DNA of 64,000 nucleotides from the NCBI RefSeq assembly GCF_048007035.1, contig NZ_CP180355.1:558001-622000 (forward strand). Direction: 5' to 3'. The notes under the pieces are model-generated. The model worked only from the letters and a program-made list of their open reading frames with translations, ran no database searches and had not been told where the DNA came from. The translations under genes were made by a program, and so were the position numbers. Positions 8,567-16,236 of this stretch are shown here, piece by piece. Positions within the stretch are counted from its first letter, which is position 1. The number at the start of each line of letters is the position of its first letter. This DNA is from Imperialibacter sp963977595. Lineage in GTDB: Bacteria; Bacteroidota; Bacteroidia; Cytophagales; Cyclobacteriaceae.

Positions 8567-9001
8567 CTAATATCTGTCCTTCAACCGTTCCCAATTTTCT
8601 GCGGCTACAGCAATATACTTTTGCGGATCGGCTCTCCACATTTGCTGCACCCGCTTATTGTAATTGAGATAAAGCCTCTCCTCAAAAATTGTCCAGCAGC
8701 ACGGGTCGGCGTGGATCTTATAACCATTGTGCACTCCGTAAGCGCAAAAGCCACCAAATTGAGGCATGAATTTTTCCGGGTCGCTGGCAAAGTTTTCTTT
8801 GTTGGCAGCACTGCTGAAATACCATTTTGCTCCTTTCCACGAATAGCTAATTTGTTTGTTGCCCACGATGCTTTTTTGCTCTGAAAAATACGCCACAGGG
8901 TCGTAGCCATTGATTGCTCCTCTTTTGTTGTGAAATACCTCTCCCCTCTTTCGGCGCAAGGCGGAAAGTAAAAGCTCCAATCGAAGTGAAAGTGATGGCA
9001 A
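8567..9001 (-). CDS. YHS domain protein with a damaged or misread N-terminus
   Basis: The C-terminal 120 residues are a clear YHS domain: INGYDPVAYFSEQK, WKGAKWYFSSAANKENFASD, PQFGGFCAYGV, then LYLNYNKRVQQMW. YHS proteins of this type are usually small exported proteins that may bind metal. The frame upstream of the domain has no ATG; the first possible start is a TTG at 9001, and the resulting N-terminus (LSLRLELLLSALRRKRGE) does not look like a signal peptide. The neighbouring frame over the same bases reads KTTVLLFAITFTSIGAFTF, a good signal peptide, so a one-base shift near 8955-8985 may separate signal and domain. That frame also lacks an ATG. The domain call is firm, the start is not. 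Confidence 0.7.
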   Translation of the reverse strand: MPSLSLRLELLLSALRRKRGEVFHNKRGAINGYDPVAYFSEQKSIVGNKQISYSWKGAKWYFSSAANKENFASDPEKFMPQFGGFCAYGVHNGYKIHADPCCWTIFEERLYLNYNKRVQQMWRADPQKYIAVAAENWERLKDRY

Positions 9002-9083
9002 AAGCAGTACTGTTGTTTTAACGGACAGTGATTTTAATACAAAAAACCCGAAATTGGCCTAACGCAAACCCACTTCTTCTGAA

Positions 9084-10091
9084 ATGAGCCAAAATAAGCA
9101 CTTTGCAACATCCCGACGCTCCTTCCTTCAAAAAGCAGGACTTACCGGATTGGCACTTCCACTAGCTGGCCATCAATTCCTGCAAGCCAACCCAGCATCT
9201 ACTACTACTCCACAACCATCGAGCGTCGGATTCTCCCCCTCCCCTTACAGCATTGGGCAGCACAAAATCGCTGTTTTTTCCAAAGCATTGCAATGGACAG
9301 AGCTGAACCAAATGGCCGACATGGTGGCAGAAGCTGGTATCGACGGACTGGATCTGACGGTAAGGCCGGGCGGACATGTGGAGCCGGAGCGGGTAAAAGA
9401 CGACCTCCCCAAGATAGCCGAAGCCATGAAAAAGGTGGGCAAGGAAATAGTGATGATGACAACGGCCATTGGGGGAGCCGATGAGCCCTTCACCAGCGAC
9501 ATTCTCACAACAGCAGGCCAGCTGGGCATCGGCTTTTACCGGATGGACTGGTACAAATATGACCAGCAGAAGAACATTGACGACAACCTAAAGGCATTTG
9601 CAAAGCGAATGACGGGTTTAGCCAAACTGAACAAAGCCAACAACATCAAAGCTGGCTACCAAAACCACGCTGGCACGGGGTTCGGCTCGCCGGTTTGGGA
9701 CCTGGTGCAGGTACTCCGCCAGGTCGATTCTCCCTGGGTAGGCAGCCAGTACGACATCCGGCATGCCGTGGTAGAAGGTGCCAACTCGTGGCCATTGGGT
9801 TTTGACCAGTTGCAACCTTTTATTAATACCATAGTGATGAAGGACTTTTACTGGGCCAACAATAACGGAAAGTGGCAGGTGGTCAATGTGCCATTAGGGG
9901 AAGGCATGGTTGACTTCAGTGCCTATGCTAACAAAGTAAAAACGCTTGCTGCGAACATGCCTGTTACGCTGCACCAGGAGTACGACCTGGGAGGTGCGGA
10001 ACACGGCCACCGAAAAGCCAATATTACCGAAGCTCAAATGCTAGCGGCTATGAAGAAGGATATGACGTTTATAAAGAATAGCCTGTCGTAA
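9084..10091 (+). CDS. Tat-exported sugar phosphate isomerase/epimerase-like TIM-barrel protein (copy 1)
   Basis: Xylose-isomerase-like TIM-barrel protein (AP endonuclease 2 family) of 335 residues. It starts with a twin-arginine signal, SRRSFLQKAGLTGLALPLAG, so it is folded in the cytoplasm and exported to the periplasm. Barrel segments are visible at FSKALQWTELNQMADMVAEA, GIDGLDLTVRPGGHVEPE, and the late acidic metal-site strand LHQEYDLGGAEHGH. The family epimerises or isomerises sugars using a divalent metal. It is a close paralogue of the next gene, about two thirds identical by eye, so the pair arose by tandem duplication. The precise substrate is unknown. Confidence 0.85.
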   Translation: MSQNKHFATSRRSFLQKAGLTGLALPLAGHQFLQANPASTTTPQPSSVGFSPSPYSIGQHKIAVFSKALQWTELNQMADMVAEAGIDGLDLTVRPGGHVEPERVKDDLPKIAEAMKKVGKEIVMMTTAIGGADEPFTSDILTTAGQLGIGFYRMDWYKYDQQKNIDDNLKAFAKRMTGLAKLNKANNIKAGYQNHAGTGFGSPVWDLVQVLRQVDSPWVGSQYDIRHAVVEGANSWPLGFDQLQPFINTIVMKDFYWANNNGKWQVVNVPLGEGMVDFSAYANKVKTLAANMPVTLHQEYDLGGAEHGHRKANITEAQMLAAMKKDMTFIKNSLS

Positions 10092-10098
10092 GCAGATC

Positions 10099-10195
10099 AG
10101 ACTACAAAAGTTTAGACATCAGGCCTCGCTATGAAATCGAGCCGAAGCAGCTGACCGCAGCAAAGCCTGAGTGATTAAGAAAACTTTTGTAGTCT
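10099..10195. repeat. 97-bp palindromic element with perfect 15-bp terminal inverted repeats (copy 1)
   Basis: AGACTACAAAAGTTT at 10099-10113 is exactly inverted at 10181-10195 (AAACTTTTGTAGTCT). Inside, TCAGGC and GCCTGA form an inner pair. It begins 7 bp after the stop codon of the upstream gene. A second member with AGATTACAAAAGTTT ends lies at 48201-48298, with almost the same length but different inner sequence. Confidence 0.7.
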
Positions 10196-10202
10196 CATTC
10201 GT

Positions 10203-10290
10203 TTGAAGAAAAATTACTTTCTTGAACCGACGTCGTGCCACCAGCAATACTGTAGGCACGACCTCTTTAACCTTTTGAATCATGACAAAA
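10203..10290 (+). repeat. Hairpin leader repeat, copy A, reaching into the gene start
   Basis: 88 bp starting TTGAAGAAAAATTACTTTC and ending with the start codon and the next two codons (ATGACAAAA). It contains the hairpin arms GTCGTGCC (10232-10239) and GGCACGAC (10255-10262). A related copy lies at 11527-11612 before an unrelated gene. It overlaps the first three codons of the second TIM-barrel gene. Confidence 0.6.
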
Positions 10291-11277
10291 ATGGACAATA
10301 CATCTCGTCGCTCATTCCTGCAAAAAGCAGGTCTTGCAAGCCTGGCCCTTCCTTTGGGTGGCTATCAGCTTTTGAATGCCACTCCCCTCCCAGGCAAGCA
10401 GCCCCTGCGGAAATTGAGTCTGGAGGGGTCAACTAACGCCATAGGAAAGCATAAAATAGGGATTTTCTCCAAAGCCCTCCAATGGACGGAGATCAATCAA
10501 ATGGCTGATATGGTGGCCGAAGCTGGCTTTGATGGGATTGACCTTACGGTTCGCCCGGGAGGACATGTGGAGCCGGAACGAGCAAAAGACGACTTGCCGA
10601 AGTATGCCGAAGCGATGAAAAAGGTGGGGAAGGAAATCGTAATGATCACGACGGCAATAGAAAGTGCTGATGAGCCCCATGCGACCGACATCCTTCAGAC
10701 GGCCAGCATGCTGGGCATTAGGTATTACCGAATGGGTTGGTACAAATACGACGCCCAAAAGAGCGTGGCGGACAACTTGAGTTTCTACGCCAATAAAATG
10801 AAACCGCTGGCTGCACTTAACAAGGCCAATAATATTTGGGGCGGGTATCAAAACATTGCCGGTGCCAATGTTGGATCGCCAATTTGGGATATCACTCAAA
10901 TTCTGAAGCAGTTGAATTCCCCCTGGCTTGGAAGTCAGTACGACATCCGCCACGCTTTTGTGGAAGGCGCCAATTCATGGACACTTGGCTTTGAGCAACT
11001 AATACCCTACATCAAAACAACCGTGTTGAAGGATTTTTATTGGGGGAAGTCGAACGGCAAGTGGGAGATTGTGAATGTGCCAATGGGAGAAGGCATGGTC
11101 GACTTTAAGACCTATTTTGACAAAATGAAAGTGCTTGCACCAGACATGCCCATTTCTGTGCATCAGGAATACGACCTGGGAGGGGCTGAGCTTGGCCAGG
11201 TGAAGGCCAATATCACCGAGGCACAGATGGTGATAGTAATGAAGAAGGAGATGGCCTTTGTGAAAGACAATTTATAG
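10282..11277 (+). CDS. Tat-exported sugar phosphate isomerase/epimerase-like TIM-barrel protein (copy 2)
   Basis: Paralogue of the preceding gene, 331 residues, with the Tat signal SRRSFLQKAGLASLALPLGG and the same barrel landmarks (FSKALQWTEINQMADMVAEA, DLTVRPGGHVEPERAKDDLP, VHQEYDLGGAELGQ). Both are predicted periplasmic metal-dependent sugar isomerases or epimerases. An in-frame ATG at 10291 is an alternative start, but the first one (MTK) is shared with the repeated leader, so I keep 10282. The pair sits near other Tat-exported sugar enzymes (NIF3-like and Gfo/Idh/MocA at 18.6-21 kb), which suggests a periplasmic carbohydrate theme. Confidence 0.85.
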   Translation: MTKMDNTSRRSFLQKAGLASLALPLGGYQLLNATPLPGKQPLRKLSLEGSTNAIGKHKIGIFSKALQWTEINQMADMVAEAGFDGIDLTVRPGGHVEPERAKDDLPKYAEAMKKVGKEIVMITTAIESADEPHATDILQTASMLGIRYYRMGWYKYDAQKSVADNLSFYANKMKPLAALNKANNIWGGYQNIAGANVGSPIWDITQILKQLNSPWLGSQYDIRHAFVEGANSWTLGFEQLIPYIKTTVLKDFYWGKSNGKWEIVNVPMGEGMVDFKTYFDKMKVLAPDMPISVHQEYDLGGAELGQVKANITEAQMVIVMKKEMAFVKDNL

Positions 11278-11338
11278 CCTACTTTATGAAACTACGCTTT
11301 CGCATTTAATCTATGGGCACCGATACACTCCCCAAACC

Positions 11339-11488
11339 AACGTCATGTCGACCTGACGAAGGAGGGAGACATCCCCCTGATGATGGCATTGGGCTGTTAA
11401 AAGGCACCACTAGGCCACAAGCAGCTCTTCCGGGGGACTTCTCACTCCGATCCGATAACATATCGGAGCTGCGTTTCAAATTAACGTT
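11339..11488. repeat. 150-bp imperfect inverted repeat element (MITE-like)
   Basis: In the 326-bp gene-free stretch 11278-11603. Ends are AACGT (11339-11343) and ACGTT (11484-11488). Inner arms are GGAGGGAGACATCCCCC at 11361-11377 and its near reverse complement GGGGGACTTCTCACTCC at 11432-11448 (14 of 17 matching). The right arm carries its own small dyad TCCGAT/ATCGGA. The wording resembles short dispersed repeats seen between genes in many Bacteroidota; that comparison is from memory. Confidence 0.5.
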
Positions 11489-11526
11489 GTTTGGCTGAGC
11501 TAATGCTGCGTGCCAGTCTTCCTCTT

Positions 11527-11612
11527 TTGAAGAAAAATTACTTTCCAGAACAGACGTCGTGCCACCAGCGCTGCTGCGGGCACCACATCTTTAACATCGA
11601 CTCATGACAAAA
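11527..11612 (+). repeat. Hairpin leader repeat, copy B, reaching into the gene start
   Basis: 86 bp similar to copy A: the same first 19 bases, the shared block GACGTCGTGCCACCAGC, hairpin arms GTCGTGCC (11556-11563) and GGCACCAC (11579-11586, one mismatch), and the same ATGACAAAA at the end. The downstream gene is unrelated to the gene after copy A. Confidence 0.6.
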
Positions 11613-12089
11613 CCACAAAAATTCACTTTCGAAGCCGTTATCCAAAAGCATGGAGACATAGATGCAGCCTATGTTGAATTTCCATACAGCACCGAAGAGG
11701 TATTTGGCAAAAAAGGCCAGGTAAAAATTGTGGCGGTATTTGACGGCAGAGTGACCTACCGGGGGAGCCTTGCCAATATGGGCCTTGGCTTCCACATGCT
11801 GGGCCTTACCAAAGCCGTACGCAACGACCTGGGTAAATCCTTCGGCGAGAAGGTCTCGGTGGAGCTACAGGAAGACACAGCTCCCAGGGTGGTGGAAGTA
11901 CCAGCCGACGCAGCCCGGCTGCTGACAGACAACCCTAAAGCCGCCGCCTTCTACGAAAAGCTCTCCTACACCGACAAGAAAGAGTATATACGCTGGATTG
12001 AATCTGCCAAACGGGAAGAGACTAGACAAAACAGGTTGGTGAGTTTTATTGAGAAGCTATCGGTAGGGAAGAAGTTGGTGGATAAGTGA
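11604..12089 (+). CDS. YdeI/OmpD-associated family protein with DUF1905 domain
   Basis: Cytoplasmic protein of 161 residues with two domains: an N-terminal DUF1905-like barrel (about 5-95; FGKKGQVKIVAVFDGRVTYR, then GKSFGEKVSVELQED) and a C-terminal YdeI/OmpD-associated helical part (about 100-161; FYEKLSYTDKKEYIRWIESA, then RLVSFIEKLSVGKK). Family members are annotated as bacteriocin-protection or stress proteins, but the biochemical function is unknown. The 3' end overlaps a possible GTG start of the Crp-like gene, so they may form one operon. A second member, at 46529-47017, shares the ending VGKK and the same organisation. Confidence 0.85.
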   Translation: MTKPQKFTFEAVIQKHGDIDAAYVEFPYSTEEVFGKKGQVKIVAVFDGRVTYRGSLANMGLGFHMLGLTKAVRNDLGKSFGEKVSVELQEDTAPRVVEVPADAARLLTDNPKAAAFYEKLSYTDKKEYIRWIESAKREETRQNRLVSFIEKLSVGKKLVDK

Positions 12090-12097
12090 GAAAGTGT

Positions 12098-12685
12098 ATG
12101 CTCCCGAAAGACGTCTTATATAAAGTAATTTCCAGGATAGCACCCGTTCCAGAAGAGGAGCTCGACAAGCTTTTCGCTTTATGCCATAGCGTGGAGCTAA
12201 AGAAGGGAAGTTTATTTGTCGCAGCTGGCGACATCCCCACTAAATTCGGCATTGTAGTATCTGGGTTGTTTCGCTACTACTACCTTCAAGAGGCGGGCAA
12301 TGAGTTTACCAAGGGGTTCTTTTCTGAAGGCAGCTTTCTAAGCTCTTACAGTGCGACAATAGCTGGCACCCCTTCCCATTTCAGCATCGAAGCACTTGAA
12401 GATGCTGAGGTGCTTGTTTTTGACTATGGCAAATGGGAGGCACTTCGAACCGGACACCCAGGCTGGAACCAGTTTCTGATCACCGTGCTGGAGGAAGCCT
12501 TTACGAAGAAGGAAACCCGAGAAAGAGAGTTTTTGCTTTTTGATGCTGAAGAACGATACCGGTTGTTCCTGAAAAGATACCCCGGGCTGGAAAAGAGAGT
12601 CAGGCAGCACGTTATCGCTTCCTATCTCGGCATTACCAATGTGGCGCTAAGCAGGGTAAGAAGAAAAATGGGCGTGTTAACATAG
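12098..12685 (+). CDS. Crp/Fnr family transcriptional regulator
   Basis: A cyclic-nucleotide-binding-type sensor domain fills the first two thirds (KKGSLFVAAGDIPTKFGIVV, then GLFRYYYLQEAGNEFTKGFF), followed by a short helix-turn-helix (ASYLGITNVALSRVRRKMG). This is the short Crp/Fnr type common in Bacteroidota, whose members often regulate a neighbouring gene and usually do not bind cAMP. The ATG at 12098 gives 195 residues; a GTG at 12086 would add four and overlap the upstream stop. It is likely to control the adjacent SDR or YdeI-type gene; this is inference from position only. Confidence 0.85.
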   Translation: MLPKDVLYKVISRIAPVPEEELDKLFALCHSVELKKGSLFVAAGDIPTKFGIVVSGLFRYYYLQEAGNEFTKGFFSEGSFLSSYSATIAGTPSHFSIEALEDAEVLVFDYGKWEALRTGHPGWNQFLITVLEEAFTKKETREREFLLFDAEERYRLFLKRYPGLEKRVRQHVIASYLGITNVALSRVRRKMGVLT

Positions 12686-12735
12686 GTTAATGCATGTGCC
12701 GCCGTGTTCCATTTGCTTTGTTAAAAAAAGTAAAG

Positions 12736-13476
12736 ATGGAACTGATCAACAATACAGTGCTGATTACGGGTGGTAGCTCTGGAATAGGACTTGAGCTAGC
12801 GCTGCAGCTAGTTAGAAAAGGCAACAAAGTGCTTATTTGCGGAAGGTCTGCCGACCGGCTGGAAAAAGCAAAAAACCTTGAACCAGCACTCAACATATTT
12901 GCCTGCGACATATCGACCATCGAAGGACGCACTTCGCTGGTCAATTGGGTAAAGCAAAATCACTCCGACTGTAATGTCCTCGTCAACAATGCCGCTATTG
13001 TTCATAACACCAGCTTTTACGAAGATGAAAGTATGGTTGAAAAAGCAGCACTGGAAATTAGCACTAACCTGCTTGCGCCTATCGCTTTGAGCAAAATGTT
13101 CTTGCTGATCATCGAACAGCATTCCAGATCGACCATCATCAATATCACCACCGGTTTGGCCTTTACCCCACGGGTGAACTACCCCATATACAACGCCACC
13201 AAGGCAGGCCTCCACTCCTTTTCTCAGGTATTGAGAGAGCAGCTAAAGCGTAACGACATCGGTGTGGCAGAAGTGATGATGACGGTAGTAGATACTCCCT
13301 GGCACAATGGCCATCCACCCAAAATAGCCATTTCCCCGACAGAAGCGGTGACTGAAATGATAAAGAAACTCGAAAAGGGGCAGAAAGAAATCAAAATTGG
13401 CAAGGTAAAGCTGCTGTATCTGCTGTCGAGGTTGGCCCCGGCATTTGCATTTAGGAAGATCAATGGGTTGAAGTAA
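12736..13476 (+). CDS. Short-chain dehydrogenase/reductase (DltE-like SDR)
   Basis: Classical SDR of 246 residues from the ATG at 12736, which sits just before the Rossmann strand; an in-frame ATG at 12694 would add 14 residues of unlikely sequence. Cofactor motif TGGSSGIGLELALQL, NNAA motif (VLVNNAAIVHN), catalytic Tyr and Lys in YNATKAGLHSF, and a late VDTPWHN loop. It has DltE-like length and sequence and should oxidise or reduce a small carbonyl or alcohol using NAD(P). It follows the Crp-like regulator by 50 bp on the same strand. Confidence 0.88.
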   Translation: MELINNTVLITGGSSGIGLELALQLVRKGNKVLICGRSADRLEKAKNLEPALNIFACDISTIEGRTSLVNWVKQNHSDCNVLVNNAAIVHNTSFYEDESMVEKAALEISTNLLAPIALSKMFLLIIEQHSRSTIINITTGLAFTPRVNYPIYNATKAGLHSFSQVLREQLKRNDIGVAEVMMTVVDTPWHNGHPPKIAISPTEAVTEMIKKLEKGQKEIKIGKVKLLYLLSRLAPAFAFRKINGLK

Positions 13477-13619
13477 TTTGACTTTAGCTTTCCTCCCCGT
13501 CAAGCCTGCCGCCAAGTGCCACATGCATACCGCATGGACAAACGAAGCTATTGATGACTAAAAAAAAAGACGGCTCGAAATTTTCCGTTGCAGCAAATAA
13601 ACAACCTCCTCGTCCCCAC

Positions 13620-13935
13620 CTCATAACTCCGCTCTCGGAACTCTGCACCTCTCCGTCGCATCTTTTTACTCCGAATTCGGTGTTCGGAGGTGCGGCGTCG
13701 CAGATAAAAGGTTCGAACTAGCATCTTTTTGCTCGGCGTTCGAGGTTATTTACCCCCTCATCGCATCTTTTTGCTCCTCGTTCTCATCTTTTTGCTCCGC
13801 CGCCGCACCTTTTTGCTCCGGTGTCGGTGCCCGGAGCTCCGGCGTCGATTCTTTTTACTCCGATCGCCCATATCGGAAGTGGGGGTACCCACCTCTGAAG
13901 TGGGTAGGGGTACTTCGGAGGTGGGTACATTAGCC
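13620..13935. repeat. Non-coding repeat tract: CATCTTTTTGCTCCG units and a GTGGGTAC palindrome array
   Basis: The gap 13477-14070 has no gene. From about 13658 to 13860 the motif CATCTTTTTGCTCCG or a close variant occurs six times, at uneven spacing of roughly 20 to 60 bp. From about 13870 to 13930 there follow three units of a palindrome built on TACCCACCTCTGAAGTGGGTA-like sequence, read once and then inverted. Translation of this part gives PTSEV or TSEVG units in both strands, a frame artefact of the palindrome. I judge the tract to be intergenic repeat DNA and not a protein gene. Confidence 0.6.
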
Positions 13936-14070
13936 TTGCCATTTTTGAAACTTTCTGTCACGGGACAGACCAGGGGGAAAAATAGCTATTAAAGATAGCT
14001 ATTCCTATCTTCACGAATACCAGCTTTTTTATTGTACCTTTTTTAGACTGCTTCCTTAACCAACCCAACC

Positions 14071-16203
14071 ATGAAATTGTCATTTTCTAGCTGGCAATCG
14101 TCCGTTGCTTCGTCAATATTATTAATCACCATTATATTCTGTCAATGTAGCCAAAAAGCCGGGCCAGGTTCGGAGGCCCATATTCGGAACGTCACTTCCG
14201 CCATTGACGACAAGTACCTGACGAAAGCAGATGCCAGCCCCGGCAACTGGGTAACTTATGGCAAAAACTATGCTGAAGACCGATTTAGCCCCCTCAACCA
14301 AATCAATAAAGAAAATGTTGGGCGACTTGGCCTTGCCTGGTCACTGAACCTTGGCACCACCCGTGGTATCGAAGCTACGCCACTTGTAGTCGACGGAGTG
14401 ATGTTCCTGACTGGTCCCTGGAGTGTGGTATATGCCGTGGATGTGAGAACGGGTAAAAAAATCTGGACTTACGACCCTGAAGTGCCTCGCAGTACAGGGG
14501 AAAAAGGCTGTTGTGATGTAGTAAACCGGGGGTTGGCCATGTACAAAGGAAGTTTGTTTGTCGGTACCTTCGATGGCCGGTTAATCTCGATTGATGCCGC
14601 TACCGGCAAGCCACGTTGGGAGAAGCTTACTGTGGACACCACTAAATACTACACCATCACTGGTGCACCCAGAGTAGTAAAAGGCAAGGTGATTATTGGT
14701 AATGGCGGTGCTGAGTACGGCGTCCGAGGCTATATTACGGCTTATGACGCCCTAACGGGCGAACAGGCCTGGAGATTTTATACCGTTCCAGGTGATCCAT
14801 CAAAGCCTTTTGAGTCGAAAGCCATGGAAATGGCAGCTAAAACCTGGTCAGGTGAGTGGTGGAAATATGGAGGCGGCGGCACCGCCTGGGAGGCCATGGC
14901 CTTCGACCCCGAATTGAACTTGTTTTATCTCGGCACGGGCAATGGTTCACCCTGGGATTGGTTTCACCGAAGCAATGGTGAAGGTGACAACCTCTTTTTG
15001 TCGTCGATTGTGGCGATCAATCCTGACAATGGGGAGTATGTATGGCATTACCAAACTACGCCAGGTGATACCTGGGACTACACTGCTACCCAGCAGCTGA
15101 TTCTTGCCGATTTGGAAATAGAAGGTCAAAACAGAAAGGTGGTGATGCAGGCTCCAAAAAATGGCTTTTTCTACGTCCTTGACAGAATCACCGGAGAGCT
15201 GCTATCTGCAGAACCTTACACCTACATGAACTGGGCCACACATGTCGACAAAACCACCGGCCGCCCTGTAGAAACTGACTTTAGCAGGTACAAGGAAAAA
15301 AACACGGTCATTTCACCGGGGCCCAATGGCGGTCACAACTGGCACCCGATGGCATACAATGCTACGACTGGCCTGGTGTATATTCCAGCTCATATCAATA
15401 ATCACTTTTATGGCCACGACTCCAACGGAGCCACAGGCACAAAACTGATTTCCACATTTGTCGATGGCCTGGACATACGATTTGATCCTTCTTCGCCGGA
15501 AAATATGCATACAGGACATTTGCTGGCCTGGAACCCACGTACTCAAAAAATAGCCTGGGTTGTGAAATATGAAGGAACCAATCCGTTCCAGGGTCCGGTT
15601 AATGGTGGGGTGGTGACCACTGGCGGTGGTCTTGTGTTTCAGGGCACGGGCGATGGCAGATTATTTGCCTATGATGCAGCAGATGGAACTCAGCTTTGGG
15701 AGCATGAATTGGGAGGCGGCGCCGTGGCTCCACCCATTACTTACCTCGTAGACGGAGTGCAATATGTATCTATCGCTGTAGGTTGGGGTGGTGGGCCTCC
15801 CGCACTCTGGAACAGGTTTACCGATGATATATACCCAGGTACTATATTCAGCTTTGCGCTGGATTCAATTCAGTCTTTCCAAGCTAAAGGAGTTGGCAGA
15901 AGAACCGAGCTAATTGATCTGGAAGTAACCGCAACTGCCGACCAAATCAAACGAGGGCAGCAAATATACGGCGCCAACTGTCTGGGTTGCCATGGCCCCA
16001 TGGGAACAAAAGGGGGATCCATTCCCAGCCTGGTATATTCAGCAGAAGGCACCTTTGGTATCATTGAAGATATTGTATTGAAAGGCATTTTCTTACCGAA
16101 GGGCATGCCTGATTTTAGTGGGAGATTAAGTGCGGAGGACGTGAGTCATATTAAAAACTACCTACTGAGTTCTGCTAAAGTGATGAAGGAACAAGGAAAT
16201 TGA
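14071..16203 (+). CDS. PQQ-dependent quinohaemoprotein alcohol dehydrogenase, exported
   Basis: Periplasmic dehydrogenase of 710 residues that oxidises a primary alcohol and passes electrons through PQQ to a fused haem. An eight-bladed propeller of W-type repeats fills residues 50-600. The vicinal disulfide Cys147-Cys148 sits in EKGCCDVVNRG, a hallmark of PQQ alcohol dehydrogenases. The catalytic Asp lies in PGDTWDYTATQ; the residue two after it is Thr, not Asp, which argues for calcium rather than a lanthanide. A C-terminal cytochrome c domain has haem site CLGCH (637-641) and likely Met ligand in LPKGMPDFSG. The N-terminal signal ends near FCQCSQ, so lipoprotein or Sec cleavage are both possible. 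Confidence 0.93.
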   Translation: MKLSFSSWQSSVASSILLITIIFCQCSQKAGPGSEAHIRNVTSAIDDKYLTKADASPGNWVTYGKNYAEDRFSPLNQINKENVGRLGLAWSLNLGTTRGIEATPLVVDGVMFLTGPWSVVYAVDVRTGKKIWTYDPEVPRSTGEKGCCDVVNRGLAMYKGSLFVGTFDGRLISIDAATGKPRWEKLTVDTTKYYTITGAPRVVKGKVIIGNGGAEYGVRGYITAYDALTGEQAWRFYTVPGDPSKPFESKAMEMAAKTWSGEWWKYGGGGTAWEAMAFDPELNLFYLGTGNGSPWDWFHRSNGEGDNLFLSSIVAINPDNGEYVWHYQTTPGDTWDYTATQQLILADLEIEGQNRKVVMQAPKNGFFYVLDRITGELLSAEPYTYMNWATHVDKTTGRPVETDFSRYKEKNTVISPGPNGGHNWHPMAYNATTGLVYIPAHINNHFYGHDSNGATGTKLISTFVDGLDIRFDPSSPENMHTGHLLAWNPRTQKIAWVVKYEGTNPFQGPVNGGVVTTGGGLVFQGTGDGRLFAYDAADGTQLWEHELGGGAVAPPITYLVDGVQYVSIAVGWGGGPPALWNRFTDDIYPGTIFSFALDSIQSFQAKGVGRRTELIDLEVTATADQIKRGQQIYGANCLGCHGPMGTKGGSIPSLVYSAEGTFGIIEDIVLKGIFLPKGMPDFSGRLSAEDVSHIKNYLLSSAKVMKEQGN

Positions 16204-16236
16204 GAGACGTTAAGGTGACGATCATACTGTACGGGA

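Noticed and set aside
13729..13992. Frame with PTSEV/TSEVG repeats and Arg/Leu-rich stretch
   Set aside because: Explained fully by the underlying DNA repeats; a similar pattern appears on the opposite strand, as expected from a palindrome.
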